58,655 bases of DNA from an uncultured Pseudomonadota bacterium (GTDB lineage: Bacteria; Pseudomonadota; Alphaproteobacteria; RF32; CAG-239), in contig CADAJN010000003.1 in the NCBI GenBank assembly GCA_902788365.1, forward strand, positions 1-58,655, given 5' to 3'. The notes beneath the pieces are model-generated. The model was not told the DNA's origin, made no database searches, and saw nothing but the letters and a program-made list of their open reading frames with translations. Position 1 is the first letter of the stretch; the number at the start of each line of letters is the position of its first letter. This document shows positions 34,917-45,067 of the stretch, piece after piece. A program made the translations under genes and the position numbers.

Positions 34917-35276
34917 ATGGGTGGCATTCTTGCTGGCATAATTCGCGTCTTTCTCAGAAATCCGACAATTATTTTCGGTATCGGATTAGCCGCATATTAT
35001 ATGACCAAATTTAATATAAATGTTGTTTTGCTCATATTTCAAACGTTCGTGCCATATGCTATAATGTATGGCATAGCCTTTTTCTATGTTATGTTGGTTA
35101 AACATATATACAAGCCAAACAGCAAAACAGTAGATTGGTGGGCAACATTTATGAGCTCGTTTACGCAATTTTTCAGCATTTTAATTGCAACAGCTTTAAC
35201 TTGCGTGATTATTTTTGCTTATAACTATGCATTTACCGATAAATTAGACGCTTACCTGCGTTATGAAAAACAATAA
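34917..35276 (+). CDS. Small polytopic membrane protein, unknown
   Basis: This 119-residue protein has about three hydrophobic helices (12-29, 33-62 and 81-104) joined by short basic loops. An AAGGAG ribosome-binding site precedes the ATG and a terminator follows the stop, which supports a real gene. No family is recognised. It may be co-transcribed with glmM. Confidence 0.65.
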   Translation: MGGILAGIIRVFLRNPTIIFGIGLAAYYMTKFNINVVLLIFQTFVPYAIMYGIAFFYVMLVKHIYKPNSKTVDWWATFMSSFTQFFSILIATALTCVIIFAYNYAFTDKLDAYLRYEKQ

Positions 35277-35291
35277 CAATCATTAACACAG

Positions 35292-35327
35292 AAAAACACC
35301 GTCTGTTCAGTCAGGCGGTTTTTTTTA
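35292..35327. terminator. Bidirectional rho-independent terminator
   Basis: ACCGTCTG pairs with CAGGCGGT (one G-U) with a T8 run on one side and an A-run on the other. It sits between convergent genes, the small membrane protein and der. Confidence 0.88.
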
Positions 35328-35330
35328 ATC

Positions 35331-36704
35331 TTATTTCTTATCGGCATAAGGATTATCTGCTTTGCGCACCGTTAGACGCAAAGGAATACCGCCCAAATCA
35401 AATGTTTGGCGCAAACTGTTGGTTAAATAGCGCAAATACGATTCCGGCAAACCTTCCGGATTACTTGAAAAAATGTAAAATGATGGCGGACGCGCCTTTG
35501 CTTGCGTCACATATTTAAGTTTAATGCGGCGCTTATTTTTTCCGAGCGGTGCCGGATTCTGTTCCTGCACAGCCTCAAACCACTTATTGAGCGGTGCGGT
35601 CGGAATGCGCGTATTCCAGCGCTTATACACTTTCAAAACCGCACGCATTAACTTATCCAAACCTTCCTTTTTAAGCGCCGAAATTGTCACGGTCGGCACA
35701 CCTGCCACTTGTGTCAAAGATGTTTCTAACTTGTAATTAAGCTTCTCTAATGCCTCTTTACGCTGGGCTATATCCCATTTATTAACGGCAATAACCAAAG
35801 CACGCCCTTCATCAACCACTTTACGGGCTATTGTTAAATCCTGTTTATCCAAAACCGCATCGGCGTCTAAAACCAAAACCACAACCTGCGCCATATTGGC
35901 GGCATAAATTGTGCTTTCCACCGACATTTTTTCCAGCGTATCATTCACACGCGCCTGACGACGCAACCCGGCTGTGTCAACTAACTTAAAGGTTTGTCCC
36001 TGCCATTGCCATTCGGTCGTAATCGCATCACGCGTCATACCGGCTTCAGGCCCCGTCAACATACGTTCATCGTCTAAAAGAGCATTCACCAGTGTAGATT
36101 TACCAACATTCGGGCGCCCGACAAACGCAATTTGAATCGGCCGTTTAGATTCCGTCTCGGTCGTGTTTTCATCTTCCGGTTTCGGCTCCATTGAAGCCTC
36201 AGCAGCTTGTTTTTTTTCATTCAGTTCTTGTAATTCCAAATAAAGTTCATCAAAACCTATGCTGTGTTCGGCCGAAAAAATCAGCGGCGCGCCCAAACCT
36301 AATTTATAGGCTTCACCAATGGCATTTTCCTGTGCTTTTCCTTCACATTTATTGGCCAACAAAATTACCGGCTTATGGGTTTTGCGCACCAAATCGGCAA
36401 AAAATTCGTCATACGGTTGCACACCGGCTCTGGCATCAAACAAAAACAGGCAGACATCTGCTTCCTCAATAGCCATTTGCGTTTGTCGCCACATACGGCT
36501 TTCCATATTATCCGTAGTAGAATATTCATAGCCGGCGGTATCTATAATCATCAACTCTAAATCACGCAACTTTGCCGCTGTCATTTTGCGGTCACGCGTA
36601 ACCCCCGGTTTGTCATGCACCAACGCCAGCTTTTTGCCGGCTAAACGGTTAAATAAAGTAGACTTGCCAACATTCGGCCGTCCGATAATCGCCACTGTTA
36701 ACAC
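35331..36704 (-). CDS. der: Ribosome-assembly GTPase Der (EngA)
   Basis: Der is a double GTPase needed for 50S subunit maturation. The 457-residue protein has two G domains. The first starts at residue 1 with GRPNVGKS (8-15), DTAGYE and NKCE; the second has GRPNVGKS, DTAGL and NKWD. A KH-like C-terminal domain (about 370-450) completes the family layout. It is downstream of bamB by 11 bp, the usual alphaproteobacterial order. Confidence 0.96.
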   Translation of the reverse strand: MLTVAIIGRPNVGKSTLFNRLAGKKLALVHDKPGVTRDRKMTAAKLRDLELMIIDTAGYEYSTTDNMESRMWRQTQMAIEEADVCLFLFDARAGVQPYDEFFADLVRKTHKPVILLANKCEGKAQENAIGEAYKLGLGAPLIFSAEHSIGFDELYLELQELNEKKQAAEASMEPKPEDENTTETESKRPIQIAFVGRPNVGKSTLVNALLDDERMLTGPEAGMTRDAITTEWQWQGQTFKLVDTAGLRRQARVNDTLEKMSVESTIYAANMAQVVVLVLDADAVLDKQDLTIARKVVDEGRALVIAVNKWDIAQRKEALEKLNYKLETSLTQVAGVPTVTISALKKEGLDKLMRAVLKVYKRWNTRIPTAPLNKWFEAVQEQNPAPLGKNKRRIKLKYVTQAKARPPSFYIFSSNPEGLPESYLRYLTNSLRQTFDLGGIPLRLTVRKADNPYADKK

Positions 36705-36715
36705 AAAAGTCTCCT

Positions 36716-38032
36716 TTATTCATAAACCATCAGCTTGGCATTAGCCGAAACCAACAAAATGCGGTTATTGGCCGCAATCGGCGCCCCGTTCAATTCTTCA
36801 TCCGTATCAATACGTTGAATTTCATTGCCGGTTTTGGCATCATAACAAACAACAAATCCGTTTGACATGGCGACTACCAACTGATTGTTAATCATAACCG
36901 GTCCGAATATACGCGGCATTTTATCGTCTTCGCCATAATCAATCGATTTAACCCATAAGATGCGACCATTGCTTTTATCCAACGCCACCAAATCGGCTTT
37001 ATCGGTAATGACAAATAACGTATTACCGCTCAATAGCGGCGTGTTTGAGCCGCTGATTTCTTTTTCCCACACACGCAAACCGGTGCGCATATCAATTGCC
37101 GCCATCACATTTGAGGCACCCAAAGCATAAACTTTGTTGCCTTCAATTACCGGCGCGGCCTTAACGGCATGCAAAGCCGTAGAAGAATAAGCATATTTAC
37201 CGGAAATCAACATATCTGACCATAATGGCGTGCCGATATTGGCTTTAAATGCTTGCAATTCGCCGTTGGAAAAACCGGTAACGACCATATCTAAATCGGC
37301 ATTATAAGCCGCAGCTGCACCGCCGACCATGGTGGTATCTTCCATGGCAATATCATATTGCCATAAAACTTCACCGCTGTTCACATCTAAAGCCCAAAAC
37401 TTATTATCAACACTTTGCACCAAAACTTTGCCGGCAGCCAAAACCGGTGCAATTCTGAGCGGAACCTCGGTATCATAATACCACAGAGGATGCCCGTCTT
37501 TAGCGCGTATAGCAAACACTGCCCCGAAACCGGTCGTGGCATAAATTGCATTGCCGTCTGTCGCTAAACCGACACCTTTAATCGCCGTATCATTAACATT
37601 GCGCTCCGGCACCCGCAATTCAACTGCCCAATCAACTTCACCGTCAGTTAATTTAAAGGCGCGCAAAAAACCATCTGCATCTAATGTATAAATATGATCG
37701 CCGTTCAACAACGGTTCGGAAATCAAAAATTCGTGCTTGGAAGAACCGGTCCCGAAGTCAGCTTTCCAAATTCTTTGCCATTTTGGTGTCATTTTTACAT
37801 TTGGTATGCGATGTTGAGCATTGGCATCAACCTGCCGCCAATACGGGTTAACCACCGCTTCACCCAAATTGATTTGCGAGGCTCCGTTTGCCACTTCAGA
37901 TTTAACCGCGGCAGCTTGCTCTAAAATTGCCACACGTTTGCCCTGCGGAATAACCTTATCTTTTGAGCAAGCGCTCATCAATATTGTGGCCGATAAAACG
38001 CAAAAAAGTCCGAAAGATTGCTTCATAATCAT
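36716..38032 (-). CDS. bamB: Outer-membrane assembly lipoprotein BamB
   Basis: BamB is the eight-bladed beta-propeller lipoprotein of the BAM complex. The signal ends in a lipobox (MSAC) close to residue 22. The rest shows repeated PQQ-like blade motifs (DGEVDWAVEL, DGHPLWYYD, SGEVLWQYD, TGLRVWEKE and NGRILWVKS). The ATG at 38032 has AGAGG 6 nt upstream; a second ATG two codons on is less well placed. It lies between the TPR gene and der, which is typical. Confidence 0.93.
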   Translation of the reverse strand: MIMKQSFGLFCVLSATILMSACSKDKVIPQGKRVAILEQAAAVKSEVANGASQINLGEAVVNPYWRQVDANAQHRIPNVKMTPKWQRIWKADFGTGSSKHEFLISEPLLNGDHIYTLDADGFLRAFKLTDGEVDWAVELRVPERNVNDTAIKGVGLATDGNAIYATTGFGAVFAIRAKDGHPLWYYDTEVPLRIAPVLAAGKVLVQSVDNKFWALDVNSGEVLWQYDIAMEDTTMVGGAAAAYNADLDMVVTGFSNGELQAFKANIGTPLWSDMLISGKYAYSSTALHAVKAAPVIEGNKVYALGASNVMAAIDMRTGLRVWEKEISGSNTPLLSGNTLFVITDKADLVALDKSNGRILWVKSIDYGEDDKMPRIFGPVMINNQLVVAMSNGFVVCYDAKTGNEIQRIDTDEELNGAPIAANNRILLVSANAKLMVYE

Positions 38033-38056
38033 ATTTTACCTCTTTATCTTTTCAGC

Positions 38057-38836
38057 TTACATATCGTTCAATGATGTTAACATGTCTTGAATTTTTGTTT
38101 TAAAATACTCCGGCAAATCTTTGATTTTTAAAATATTTTCATAGATGGTGCGTGCCGTATCAACATCACCGTCTTTTATTGCCGACATTGCCAACAAATC
38201 TTGTGCCAACGGCGTCCAAGAATTATTGGCTTGCAAAATCGGTTTTAACATTGCTTCAAATTCGGCTCTCGGCAATTCATCTACCTTATAAGTAGCCAGC
38301 TTGATTAACGCAATATTTTTAACCTCTTCGTTAACCTGCGTATCATCCAACAGACTTTGCAAAGCGGCTTTAGCCTCTTCATCTTTATTTTGGTTAAACA
38401 ACACATTGGCTATCTGCAACTTGGCAAAGTCACCGAAAATACCTTGACTGCTTTGGTTGATTTGCTGCAAAGCGGCAATGGTTTCTTCCGGATTTTCTCT
38501 AAGTTGCGCGGCCATCATATAATTTTCGGTAGCAGCCTGATTTTGCGCTGCACGCCAACTTTTGAATTTTTCAAAAGATACCGTTGCCGACACGGCCAGC
38601 ACCACAAATAAAATAATTAAAATACCATATTTATTCCACAACAATTTTAAATTGTCGTTTTTAACATCTTCATCAATCTCTTGAATAAACGCATCGGTAT
38701 ATTCCGGATTGATATCGGCCGTATCTTTTGCCAAACGGCGCATTCTGGCAGCTGCCGACTTATCAGTCATTGACTTGTTTTTTGCCGGTTTATCGGTTGC
38801 TGTTTTGTTGATTGATTTTTTTACATTCTTAGCCAT
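38057..38836 (-). CDS. YfgM-like TPR inner-membrane protein
   Basis: This 259-residue protein has a Lys-rich cytoplasmic N-terminus, one transmembrane helix (about 66-85) and a periplasmic TPR-like domain (about 95-255). That is the layout of YfgM-type proteins (TPR_21), which interact with the Sec translocon and periplasmic chaperones. It starts an operon with bamB and der, matching the envelope-assembly context. Confidence 0.82.
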   Translation of the reverse strand: MAKNVKKSINKTATDKPAKNKSMTDKSAAARMRRLAKDTADINPEYTDAFIQEIDEDVKNDNLKLLWNKYGILIILFVVLAVSATVSFEKFKSWRAAQNQAATENYMMAAQLRENPEETIAALQQINQSSQGIFGDFAKLQIANVLFNQNKDEEAKAALQSLLDDTQVNEEVKNIALIKLATYKVDELPRAEFEAMLKPILQANNSWTPLAQDLLAMSAIKDGDVDTARTIYENILKIKDLPEYFKTKIQDMLTSLNDM

Positions 38837-38942
38837 GGTATTTTATTCCTTTATAAAAATTTGCTTTATTTTTGTTCTTAACAAAAAAAACGTCCGAAAG
38901 CAAACAATTTTTTTTGTCTGTTACATTTGTTTATTGCTACGT

Positions 38943-40127
38943 TTACTCGGTAACTTCTTTAATGACTAAACCGCGCACCCAACGTAAATCATCAAGCGGC
39001 ATATTTTTACCGAAAATAATACTGCGCTCATCGGCAATAATGGTTAAATAATAGCGATCTGTGGTCGGATTGTGGCCGATATCAACCGCGGCAATATTGT
39101 CTTTGGCCAAATATTCCACATCCATTCGCAAAAACAACCAATTATGCCCCAGCACAATTCCTTCGCGCGTTATAATCAAAACATCTTTACTGAACGTGAC
39201 AATAATTGCCACAATAAGAGCCGCCGTCAGCACCGATAACAAGCCGATAAATCCGCTCCATTTTATATATGGCAACAACAACTGATAATTCAAGCCGATA
39301 CCGATAATCAGTGAAGCCAAAATCATTACCCCGAAAACCGCTAAAATGCTGTAGATATCAAAAAACAAGCGTCTTTCCTTAATGATAACCTTGTTTTGTT
39401 TCTTTCTATATTTAATGGTGGCCGGCACATGGTCTTCCGCACGATACAAAGAATTAAGGTGCCACTTTTGCGCCATGTCTTTCAGTGTTTTATTGAGTTC
39501 ACCATGATGACGTGAAATCAGGCCGTGATCAGTCATAAACAGCGCCGGCATTTTCAATTTTGCCGCATACATTTCCCACATTTGCCGCACTTGCTGTCCG
39601 CTGGTAGAAATATAAAGCGGCACGCGTTTATTTCTGTCTTTGTGATAAAGCTCAATAATATAGCGGTTGCGGCTCATTAAACCGAGTTGATAATATTCTA
39701 CCCGTAAAAGCACCCCCAAATAATTGTGCAACACTTCGGTTTGCGTGTGTTCTTTGCCGAACATCGGGCGATAATCAATTTTAATGTTTTCTCCGTCAAA
39801 AAAAATGGTTTTATGCCGACGCCACACCAAAACGGAAATTGTGACAATTAAAATACCCAAAATCAAAACCAACGCATCAAAAACATAGCGCCGCCACATC
39901 AAATCGCTTGTTGATAACTGATTAGGCAAATCAAAATCATAATTCTGCTCGGCACCGTAATAAAAATAAACAGCCGCTTCAAACAAGCCGAGGGCAATAA
40001 AAATCATACCGAAAAGAATACCGCAAAATGCCAACCGACGCGATAATCTGTCGGTTTGCACGGTCGGTAATTTATCTATGTTAAATTTGAACTTATAACT
40101 GTAATGATTATATGCGGCTTCCGTCAT
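38943..40127 (-). CDS. Membrane protein with two PH-like segments, unknown
   Basis: This 394-residue protein has two pairs of hydrophobic helices (about 29-52/79-101 and 250-275/285-310). Each pair is followed by a beta-rich soluble segment (FFDGENIKIDYRPMFGKEHT and VLIITREGIVLGHNWLFLRMDVEYL) resembling bacterial PH domains. The duplicated TM-pair plus PH-like layout suggests an internal duplication. No enzymatic motif is seen. It has a GGAG-like start and lies upstream of the TPR gene on the same strand, about 105 bp away. Confidence 0.65.
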   Translation of the reverse strand: MTEAAYNHYSYKFKFNIDKLPTVQTDRLSRRLAFCGILFGMIFIALGLFEAAVYFYYGAEQNYDFDLPNQLSTSDLMWRRYVFDALVLILGILIVTISVLVWRRHKTIFFDGENIKIDYRPMFGKEHTQTEVLHNYLGVLLRVEYYQLGLMSRNRYIIELYHKDRNKRVPLYISTSGQQVRQMWEMYAAKLKMPALFMTDHGLISRHHGELNKTLKDMAQKWHLNSLYRAEDHVPATIKYRKKQNKVIIKERRLFFDIYSILAVFGVMILASLIIGIGLNYQLLLPYIKWSGFIGLLSVLTAALIVAIIVTFSKDVLIITREGIVLGHNWLFLRMDVEYLAKDNIAAVDIGHNPTTDRYYLTIIADERSIIFGKNMPLDDLRWVRGLVIKEVTE

Positions 40128-40266
40128 TTTTTTCTCCTTGTCACAAAAACAACACTGTTATTTTACACATTTAAAAAAATTTTTCATCATTTTTTTTAAA
40201 TAATATTTGTTTTTATCGGATTTTGATTATACTATAGGCTAACTTTAGTTAAAAATGGTGTAAAGA

Positions 40267-41931
40267 ATGCTCGGAGCCAATATTTTTTATTCTGAATACA
40301 ATATTCTGTTTGCAATTTTATCTTTGTTTATCGGGATTGCATCGGTTTTTCTAATTAAAGATGACAAAGATTTTCGCGGCCTTTTGTTTTTTCAAATCGG
40401 CGGATTATGTTTGCTTTCGGCCACTTATTTGACCGGCAATGAACACTTGCTTTACAAAATCGGCTTAAACTATAACTTTGTAACTTTTATTGAAATGCTG
40501 ATTACGCTTTTGGCCTCGGTTATGTGGATTAACGCCGCGTCGGAATTACATGACAACAGACCGGCTAATCGCGAGTCTTTGACTCTGTATATTTCGCTCG
40601 GACTGACGGCATGCGTCTATTATGCCTTTATATTTTATAATCAAACTACGGCGATTTATGTCAGTGCCGCTTTTGCACAAATTTGCTTAGCCCTGCTGTT
40701 TTTAAGCAGTTTACTGCGTTTTAACCGACAAAAAAACATCGGTAACGGTTTACTTTGCTTGGCTATTTGTATTTTACTCGGCAAATTGTTGATTTCCGCA
40801 TTTTTATATAAATACGGTTGGTTGAACTTAAACATTTTGAATTGGCTGTGGATTTATGTATTCGTTGCCGCCGTAATTTTCACCAAATTTTCTATTTTGC
40901 AAAATGACTTACGCAAAAGTTGGAATACTATTGATAATTTAAACATCCAAATCAACAATATGATTGATTTGTCACCATTTCCGATTATTATCGCTAAAAT
41001 CACCGGTGATAAAGTTTTGATGATTAACAGCACTGCCTCTGCCCTTTTCGGTATCAGTAAAAAAGAAGCCCACTATCACAAAATAAGCGATTTTTTTATT
41101 GATGAAGTCAATCGCAAAAACTTTTTTACATTACTGGAAACCAAACACGAAGTGCATGACTTTGATTTGCTGGTTTGCGATTTGATTAACACCGCACCGT
41201 TTTGGCTTTCGGTTAGTGCCAAAACCATTCAATATAATAACGAAATGGCCATATATATGGCGTTTCAGGATATTACCTTGCGCAAAGAACGTGAAACGCA
41301 TTTGCAACAACAAGCCGACAAAGATCCGTTAACGCAAACATGGAACCGTCGTTATTTTGAAAAATTGGTGCCGGAATATATTAAAGAATGTATCAAAAAA
41401 TCACAAAATTTCAGTTTGCTGTTGCTGGACGCCGATAAATTCAAAAACATCAATGACACCTATGGGCACAAAACCGGTGACAAAGTGCTGATTGAACTGG
41501 CGCAAATTTGCCGTTCCTCATTGCGTGAAGATGATGTGGTAGCGCGATTCGGCGGCGAAGAATTTGTCATTTTCTTAAACAACACCGATAGCGTATCCGC
41601 TCTTAAAGTCGCCGAAAGACTGCGACAAAATATTGCTGCCGATAAAATTTTTGATGATAAAAACAACGCCATCACGTTTACGGTCAGTATCGGCGTAGTT
41701 TCTTCCGAAAAAACAGATAGTTTAGAGATATTGTTGCGCCAAGTGGACGATGCCATGTATTTGGCCAAAAACAACGGCCGTAACTGCGTGGCTTTATATA
41801 ATGAAGAGCAGGTCGGTGCCTTAATGGCGCATAAGCAAGGTAACGTCAATCGCAACATTCATCCGGTTTTTGAAAACGAAGAAAGCGAAGAAATCTCTTT
41901 GCTTGACAATTATGACAGTAAGTTTTTATAA
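40267..41931 (+). CDS. Membrane-bound PAS-GGDEF diguanylate cyclase
   Basis: This 554-residue protein makes cyclic di-GMP. The N-terminus holds about seven hydrophobic helices (residues 1-215). A PAS domain follows at about 230-350, then a GGDEF domain (about 355-520) with an intact active site RFGGEEF. An inhibitory I-site (REDD) lies at the correct distance upstream. The metal- and base-contact residues (LDADKFKNINDTYGH) are present. It is likely an active, feedback-inhibited enzyme. Its stop overlaps the next start (ATAATG). Confidence 0.92.
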   Translation: MLGANIFYSEYNILFAILSLFIGIASVFLIKDDKDFRGLLFFQIGGLCLLSATYLTGNEHLLYKIGLNYNFVTFIEMLITLLASVMWINAASELHDNRPANRESLTLYISLGLTACVYYAFIFYNQTTAIYVSAAFAQICLALLFLSSLLRFNRQKNIGNGLLCLAICILLGKLLISAFLYKYGWLNLNILNWLWIYVFVAAVIFTKFSILQNDLRKSWNTIDNLNIQINNMIDLSPFPIIIAKITGDKVLMINSTASALFGISKKEAHYHKISDFFIDEVNRKNFFTLLETKHEVHDFDLLVCDLINTAPFWLSVSAKTIQYNNEMAIYMAFQDITLRKERETHLQQQADKDPLTQTWNRRYFEKLVPEYIKECIKKSQNFSLLLLDADKFKNINDTYGHKTGDKVLIELAQICRSSLREDDVVARFGGEEFVIFLNNTDSVSALKVAERLRQNIAADKIFDDKNNAITFTVSIGVVSSEKTDSLEILLRQVDDAMYLAKNNGRNCVALYNEEQVGALMAHKQGNVNRNIHPVFENEESEEISLLDNYDSKFL

Positions 41932-43088
41932 TGTGCGCCATGATTTGTGAAATAAACCATATATGCGGCGGTTGTCCGTTGCGCTGTTTACCCGAAGCGC
42001 AGTATCGTCAACAAAAACTTGAACAATTTGATAAATTGCTCGGTGCTGTTAAACAACAAAATATTACACGCGGTCAACCGATATTTATTACCGACGGCCA
42101 AAGAAGGCGCGCCGAATTAACTTTTTTGCGCCGCAAAGGTCAATTGTTTTTAGGATTTAATGCCGCACAAAGCCACGATATTGCCGACTTGCAAAAATGT
42201 TTGGCTCTAACACCGACATTGAACACTATGCTCCCTGATGTGCGTCGGCTGCTGGCAGATTTATGTGCCGTGCAATCGCATAAAAAGGTTAAAAACAAAG
42301 TGCTGACTGAACAAATTTTGCAAGGTGAAATCTGGCTTACCGAGGCCGAAAACGGCGTGGATATTTTGCTGGAAATTGACAATGAGCTGAATTATGAGCA
42401 TCGCGTCATTATCAGCGAATGGATGCAAAACAACACGGCAGCAATCCGCTTTTCAGCCGGTAAAAAGAACTCTCGTCCCGAAACCATATTGCAAAAAACA
42501 CCACCGTTCATTACCATCGGCGGATATCAAATATTTATTCCGGCCGGCACGTTTTTGCAACCTTCGGCTGCCGGCGAAAAGACCTTGGTTGATTTAGTGT
42601 TGAAATACATCGGTTCTACAACAGGCAACATTGCCGATTTGTTTTGCGGTGTCGGCACTTTTTCGTATCCGCTGTCAAAAAACATCAAAAACAAAATTAC
42701 GTCTGCGGACAGCTCGGCTGAATTGCTGACCGGTTTTCAAAAAACCGTTAATGCGCACAGCATACCGAACATTAAAATTGTGCAAAAAAATCTGTTCAAA
42801 TATCCGTTTGACACTACGGAGTTAAAAAATTTTGCTGCCGTTGTCTTTGACCCGCCGCGTGCCGGTGCCGAAGCGCAAGTAGCGCAAATTGCCGCTATGC
42901 CGCACCACGATAAACCGGCTAAGATAGTGGCTGTTTCATGCCATCCGCAAACATTTATAAATGATGCCAACGCACTTATTGCCAGCGGCTACGTCATCAA
43001 AGAAATAACCATGGTAGATCAATTTGTATATACGCGCCACTTTGAATTGGTGGCACTTTTTGAAAAAGGAGAAAACAATGAGTCTTAA
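41931..43088 (+). CDS. TrmA/RlmD-family 5-methyluridine RNA methyltransferase
   Basis: This 385-residue SAM-dependent enzyme methylates uridine in rRNA or tRNA. It begins directly with an iron-sulfur cysteine cluster (C6, C12, C15) and lacks the N-terminal TRAM domain of RumA. The SAM site is ADLFCGVGTFSYPL, motif IV is VVFDPPRAG, and the catalytic cysteine is in AVSCHPQTF. The motifs are complete. The substrate cannot be told from sequence alone; 23S rRNA is the usual target in alphaproteobacteria. The start overlaps the preceding stop by 1 nt and the end overlaps tkt by 11 nt. Confidence 0.88.
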   Translation: MCAMICEINHICGGCPLRCLPEAQYRQQKLEQFDKLLGAVKQQNITRGQPIFITDGQRRRAELTFLRRKGQLFLGFNAAQSHDIADLQKCLALTPTLNTMLPDVRRLLADLCAVQSHKKVKNKVLTEQILQGEIWLTEAENGVDILLEIDNELNYEHRVIISEWMQNNTAAIRFSAGKKNSRPETILQKTPPFITIGGYQIFIPAGTFLQPSAAGEKTLVDLVLKYIGSTTGNIADLFCGVGTFSYPLSKNIKNKITSADSSAELLTGFQKTVNAHSIPNIKIVQKNLFKYPFDTTELKNFAAVVFDPPRAGAEAQVAQIAAMPHHDKPAKIVAVSCHPQTFINDANALIASGYVIKEITMVDQFVYTRHFELVALFEKGENNES

Positions 43089-45042
43089 CAGCCAAAAATA
43101 TCAACAAATGGCCAATGCCATCCGTTTTTTAAGTGCCGAAGCAATTGAAAAAGCCAAATCCGGACATCCCGGTATGCCACTTGGCATGGCTGATGTGGCC
43201 GCCGTTTTGTTTGGCAAATATTTAAATGTGAATCCCGATGCCCCGCGTTGGTTTAACCGCGACCGCTTTGTTTTATCGGCCGGACACGGCTCTATGTTAT
43301 TGTATTCGTTGTTTTATCTGTTAGGTTATCGCGATATTACAATTGAAGATATTAAAAACTTTCGTCAGCTGGGAGCCAAAACTGCCGGTCATCCGGAATT
43401 TGGTCATTTAAGTGGAATAGATATGACAACAGGCCCTCTCGGGCAAGGTATTTCATCGGCTGTCGGTATGGCGCTGGCTGAACGCGTTATTAACGCCAAA
43501 TTCGGCGATTTGCTATGCAATCACTACACTTATGCCATTTGTGGCGACGGCTGTTTGATGGAAGGTATTTCCGAAGAAGCCATTTCGCTTGCCGGTTTAT
43601 GGAAGCTCAATAAACTTATTGTTTTTTGGGACAATAACAATATTACGATTGACGGCACCGTTGATAAAGCCAGTTGCACCGATCAAATTGCACGTTTTAA
43701 GGCAGTCGGTTGGAATACCATCAGCATTAACGGTCACGATTATGCTCAAATTGAAACGGCGATTGAAACGGCGCAAAAATCAGATAAACCGACTTTAATT
43801 GCTTGCAAAACCACTATCGGATTCGGCGCACCGAACAAACAAGGCACATCTAAAGTGCATGGTGCACCGCTCGGTGCCGACGAATTGGCAATGATGAAGC
43901 AAAACTTGGGGTGGACGGCCGCACCGTTTGAAGTGCCGGTTGACGCTATGGCCGCATGGCGCGCCGCCGGACAAAAGGCTGCCGCCCGATATGAGCAATG
44001 GGAACAACTGGCCGGTCAAAATGCCGAATTTTTAAAGTATATCAATAACGAATTACCGCAAAATTGGGATAAGGCATTAAACGAGCTGAAAAAACAAACC
44101 ATTAAAGAACAAACCAAAGTTGCCACGCGTAAAGCCTCGCAAATGTGCCTGAATGATTTGGTGCGTTTTGTGCCGCAAATGATTGGCGGCTCTGCCGATT
44201 TGGCGGCATCAAATTTAACCTTTGCCGACGGCATGAAAACCATTACGGCGTCCGATTATAACGGCAACAACATCATGTATGGTATTCGCGAACATGCCAT
44301 GGGAGCCATTTTAAACGGGCTTGCTCTGCATGGCGGCGTTATTCCTTACGGCGGCACTTTCTTTGTGTTTTCGGATTATCTGCGTCCGTCTATGCGCTTG
44401 GCGGCACTGATGGGGCTGCGTGTGATTTATGTTTTAACTCACGATTCCATCGGTGTTGGCGAAGACGGTCCGACACATCAACCGATTGAACATTTAGCTT
44501 CATATCGTGCCATGCCGAACATCAATGTTTTCCGCCCGTGCGACGTAGTGGAAACGGCCGAAGCATGGCAACTGGCTGTGTTAAATGAAAAAACACCGAG
44601 CATTTTGGCTTTATCGCGCCAAAGTGTGCCAACATTACGCGAGACTGCCGATGAAAATAAAACCGCCAAAGGCGGCTACATCATTTCGGCAGCACAAGGG
44701 GTTATTAAAGCCACATTGATTGCCACCGGCACGGAAGTTTCGCTGGCCGTAGATGCCCAAAAACAGCTTAGAAATTTGGGAATTGAAGTTAATGTTGTAT
44801 CAATGCCGTGCTGTGAATTGTTTGACCGACAATCGGAAGAATATCGCCGTGCTGTTTTAGGCTCGGTACCGCGCATTGCCATAGAAGCAGGTTCCACATT
44901 CGGCTGGCATAAATATGTGGGGGATAACGGTGCTGTTTTGGGCATAGATTCGTTTGGTGCCTCGGGCAAAGGTGACGAAGTTTACGCGCACTTTGGCTTA
45001 ACCGTTGAAAACGTGGTAAAAACCGTGCAAAAATTTATTTAA
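43078..45042 (+). CDS. tkt: Transketolase
   Basis: Transketolase moves two-carbon units in the non-oxidative pentose phosphate pathway with thiamine diphosphate. I chose the ATG at 43078, 6 nt after AGGAG, giving 654 residues that start MSLNSQKYQQMANAIR. Signatures are KSGHPGMPLGMAD, the TPP/Mg motif CGDGCLMEGISEEA with NN further on, GIREHAMGAILNG, and EDGPTHQPIEHLASYR. An upstream in-frame ATG would extend into the previous gene and is rejected. Its end converges on the N-ATPase operon. Confidence 0.96.
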   Translation: MSLNSQKYQQMANAIRFLSAEAIEKAKSGHPGMPLGMADVAAVLFGKYLNVNPDAPRWFNRDRFVLSAGHGSMLLYSLFYLLGYRDITIEDIKNFRQLGAKTAGHPEFGHLSGIDMTTGPLGQGISSAVGMALAERVINAKFGDLLCNHYTYAICGDGCLMEGISEEAISLAGLWKLNKLIVFWDNNNITIDGTVDKASCTDQIARFKAVGWNTISINGHDYAQIETAIETAQKSDKPTLIACKTTIGFGAPNKQGTSKVHGAPLGADELAMMKQNLGWTAAPFEVPVDAMAAWRAAGQKAAARYEQWEQLAGQNAEFLKYINNELPQNWDKALNELKKQTIKEQTKVATRKASQMCLNDLVRFVPQMIGGSADLAASNLTFADGMKTITASDYNGNNIMYGIREHAMGAILNGLALHGGVIPYGGTFFVFSDYLRPSMRLAALMGLRVIYVLTHDSIGVGEDGPTHQPIEHLASYRAMPNINVFRPCDVVETAEAWQLAVLNEKTPSILALSRQSVPTLRETADENKTAKGGYIISAAQGVIKATLIATGTEVSLAVDAQKQLRNLGIEVNVVSMPCCELFDRQSEEYRRAVLGSVPRIAIEAGSTFGWHKYVGDNGAVLGIDSFGASGKGDEVYAHFGLTVENVVKTVQKFI

Positions 45043-45067
45043 GGATTAGAAAAATAGTCTTCAAACA

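Noticed and set aside
43024..43077. Upstream ATG extending transketolase by 18 codons
   Set aside because: It would extend tkt further into the preceding methyltransferase gene, lacks a ribosome-binding site, and the family N-terminus matches the start at 43078.
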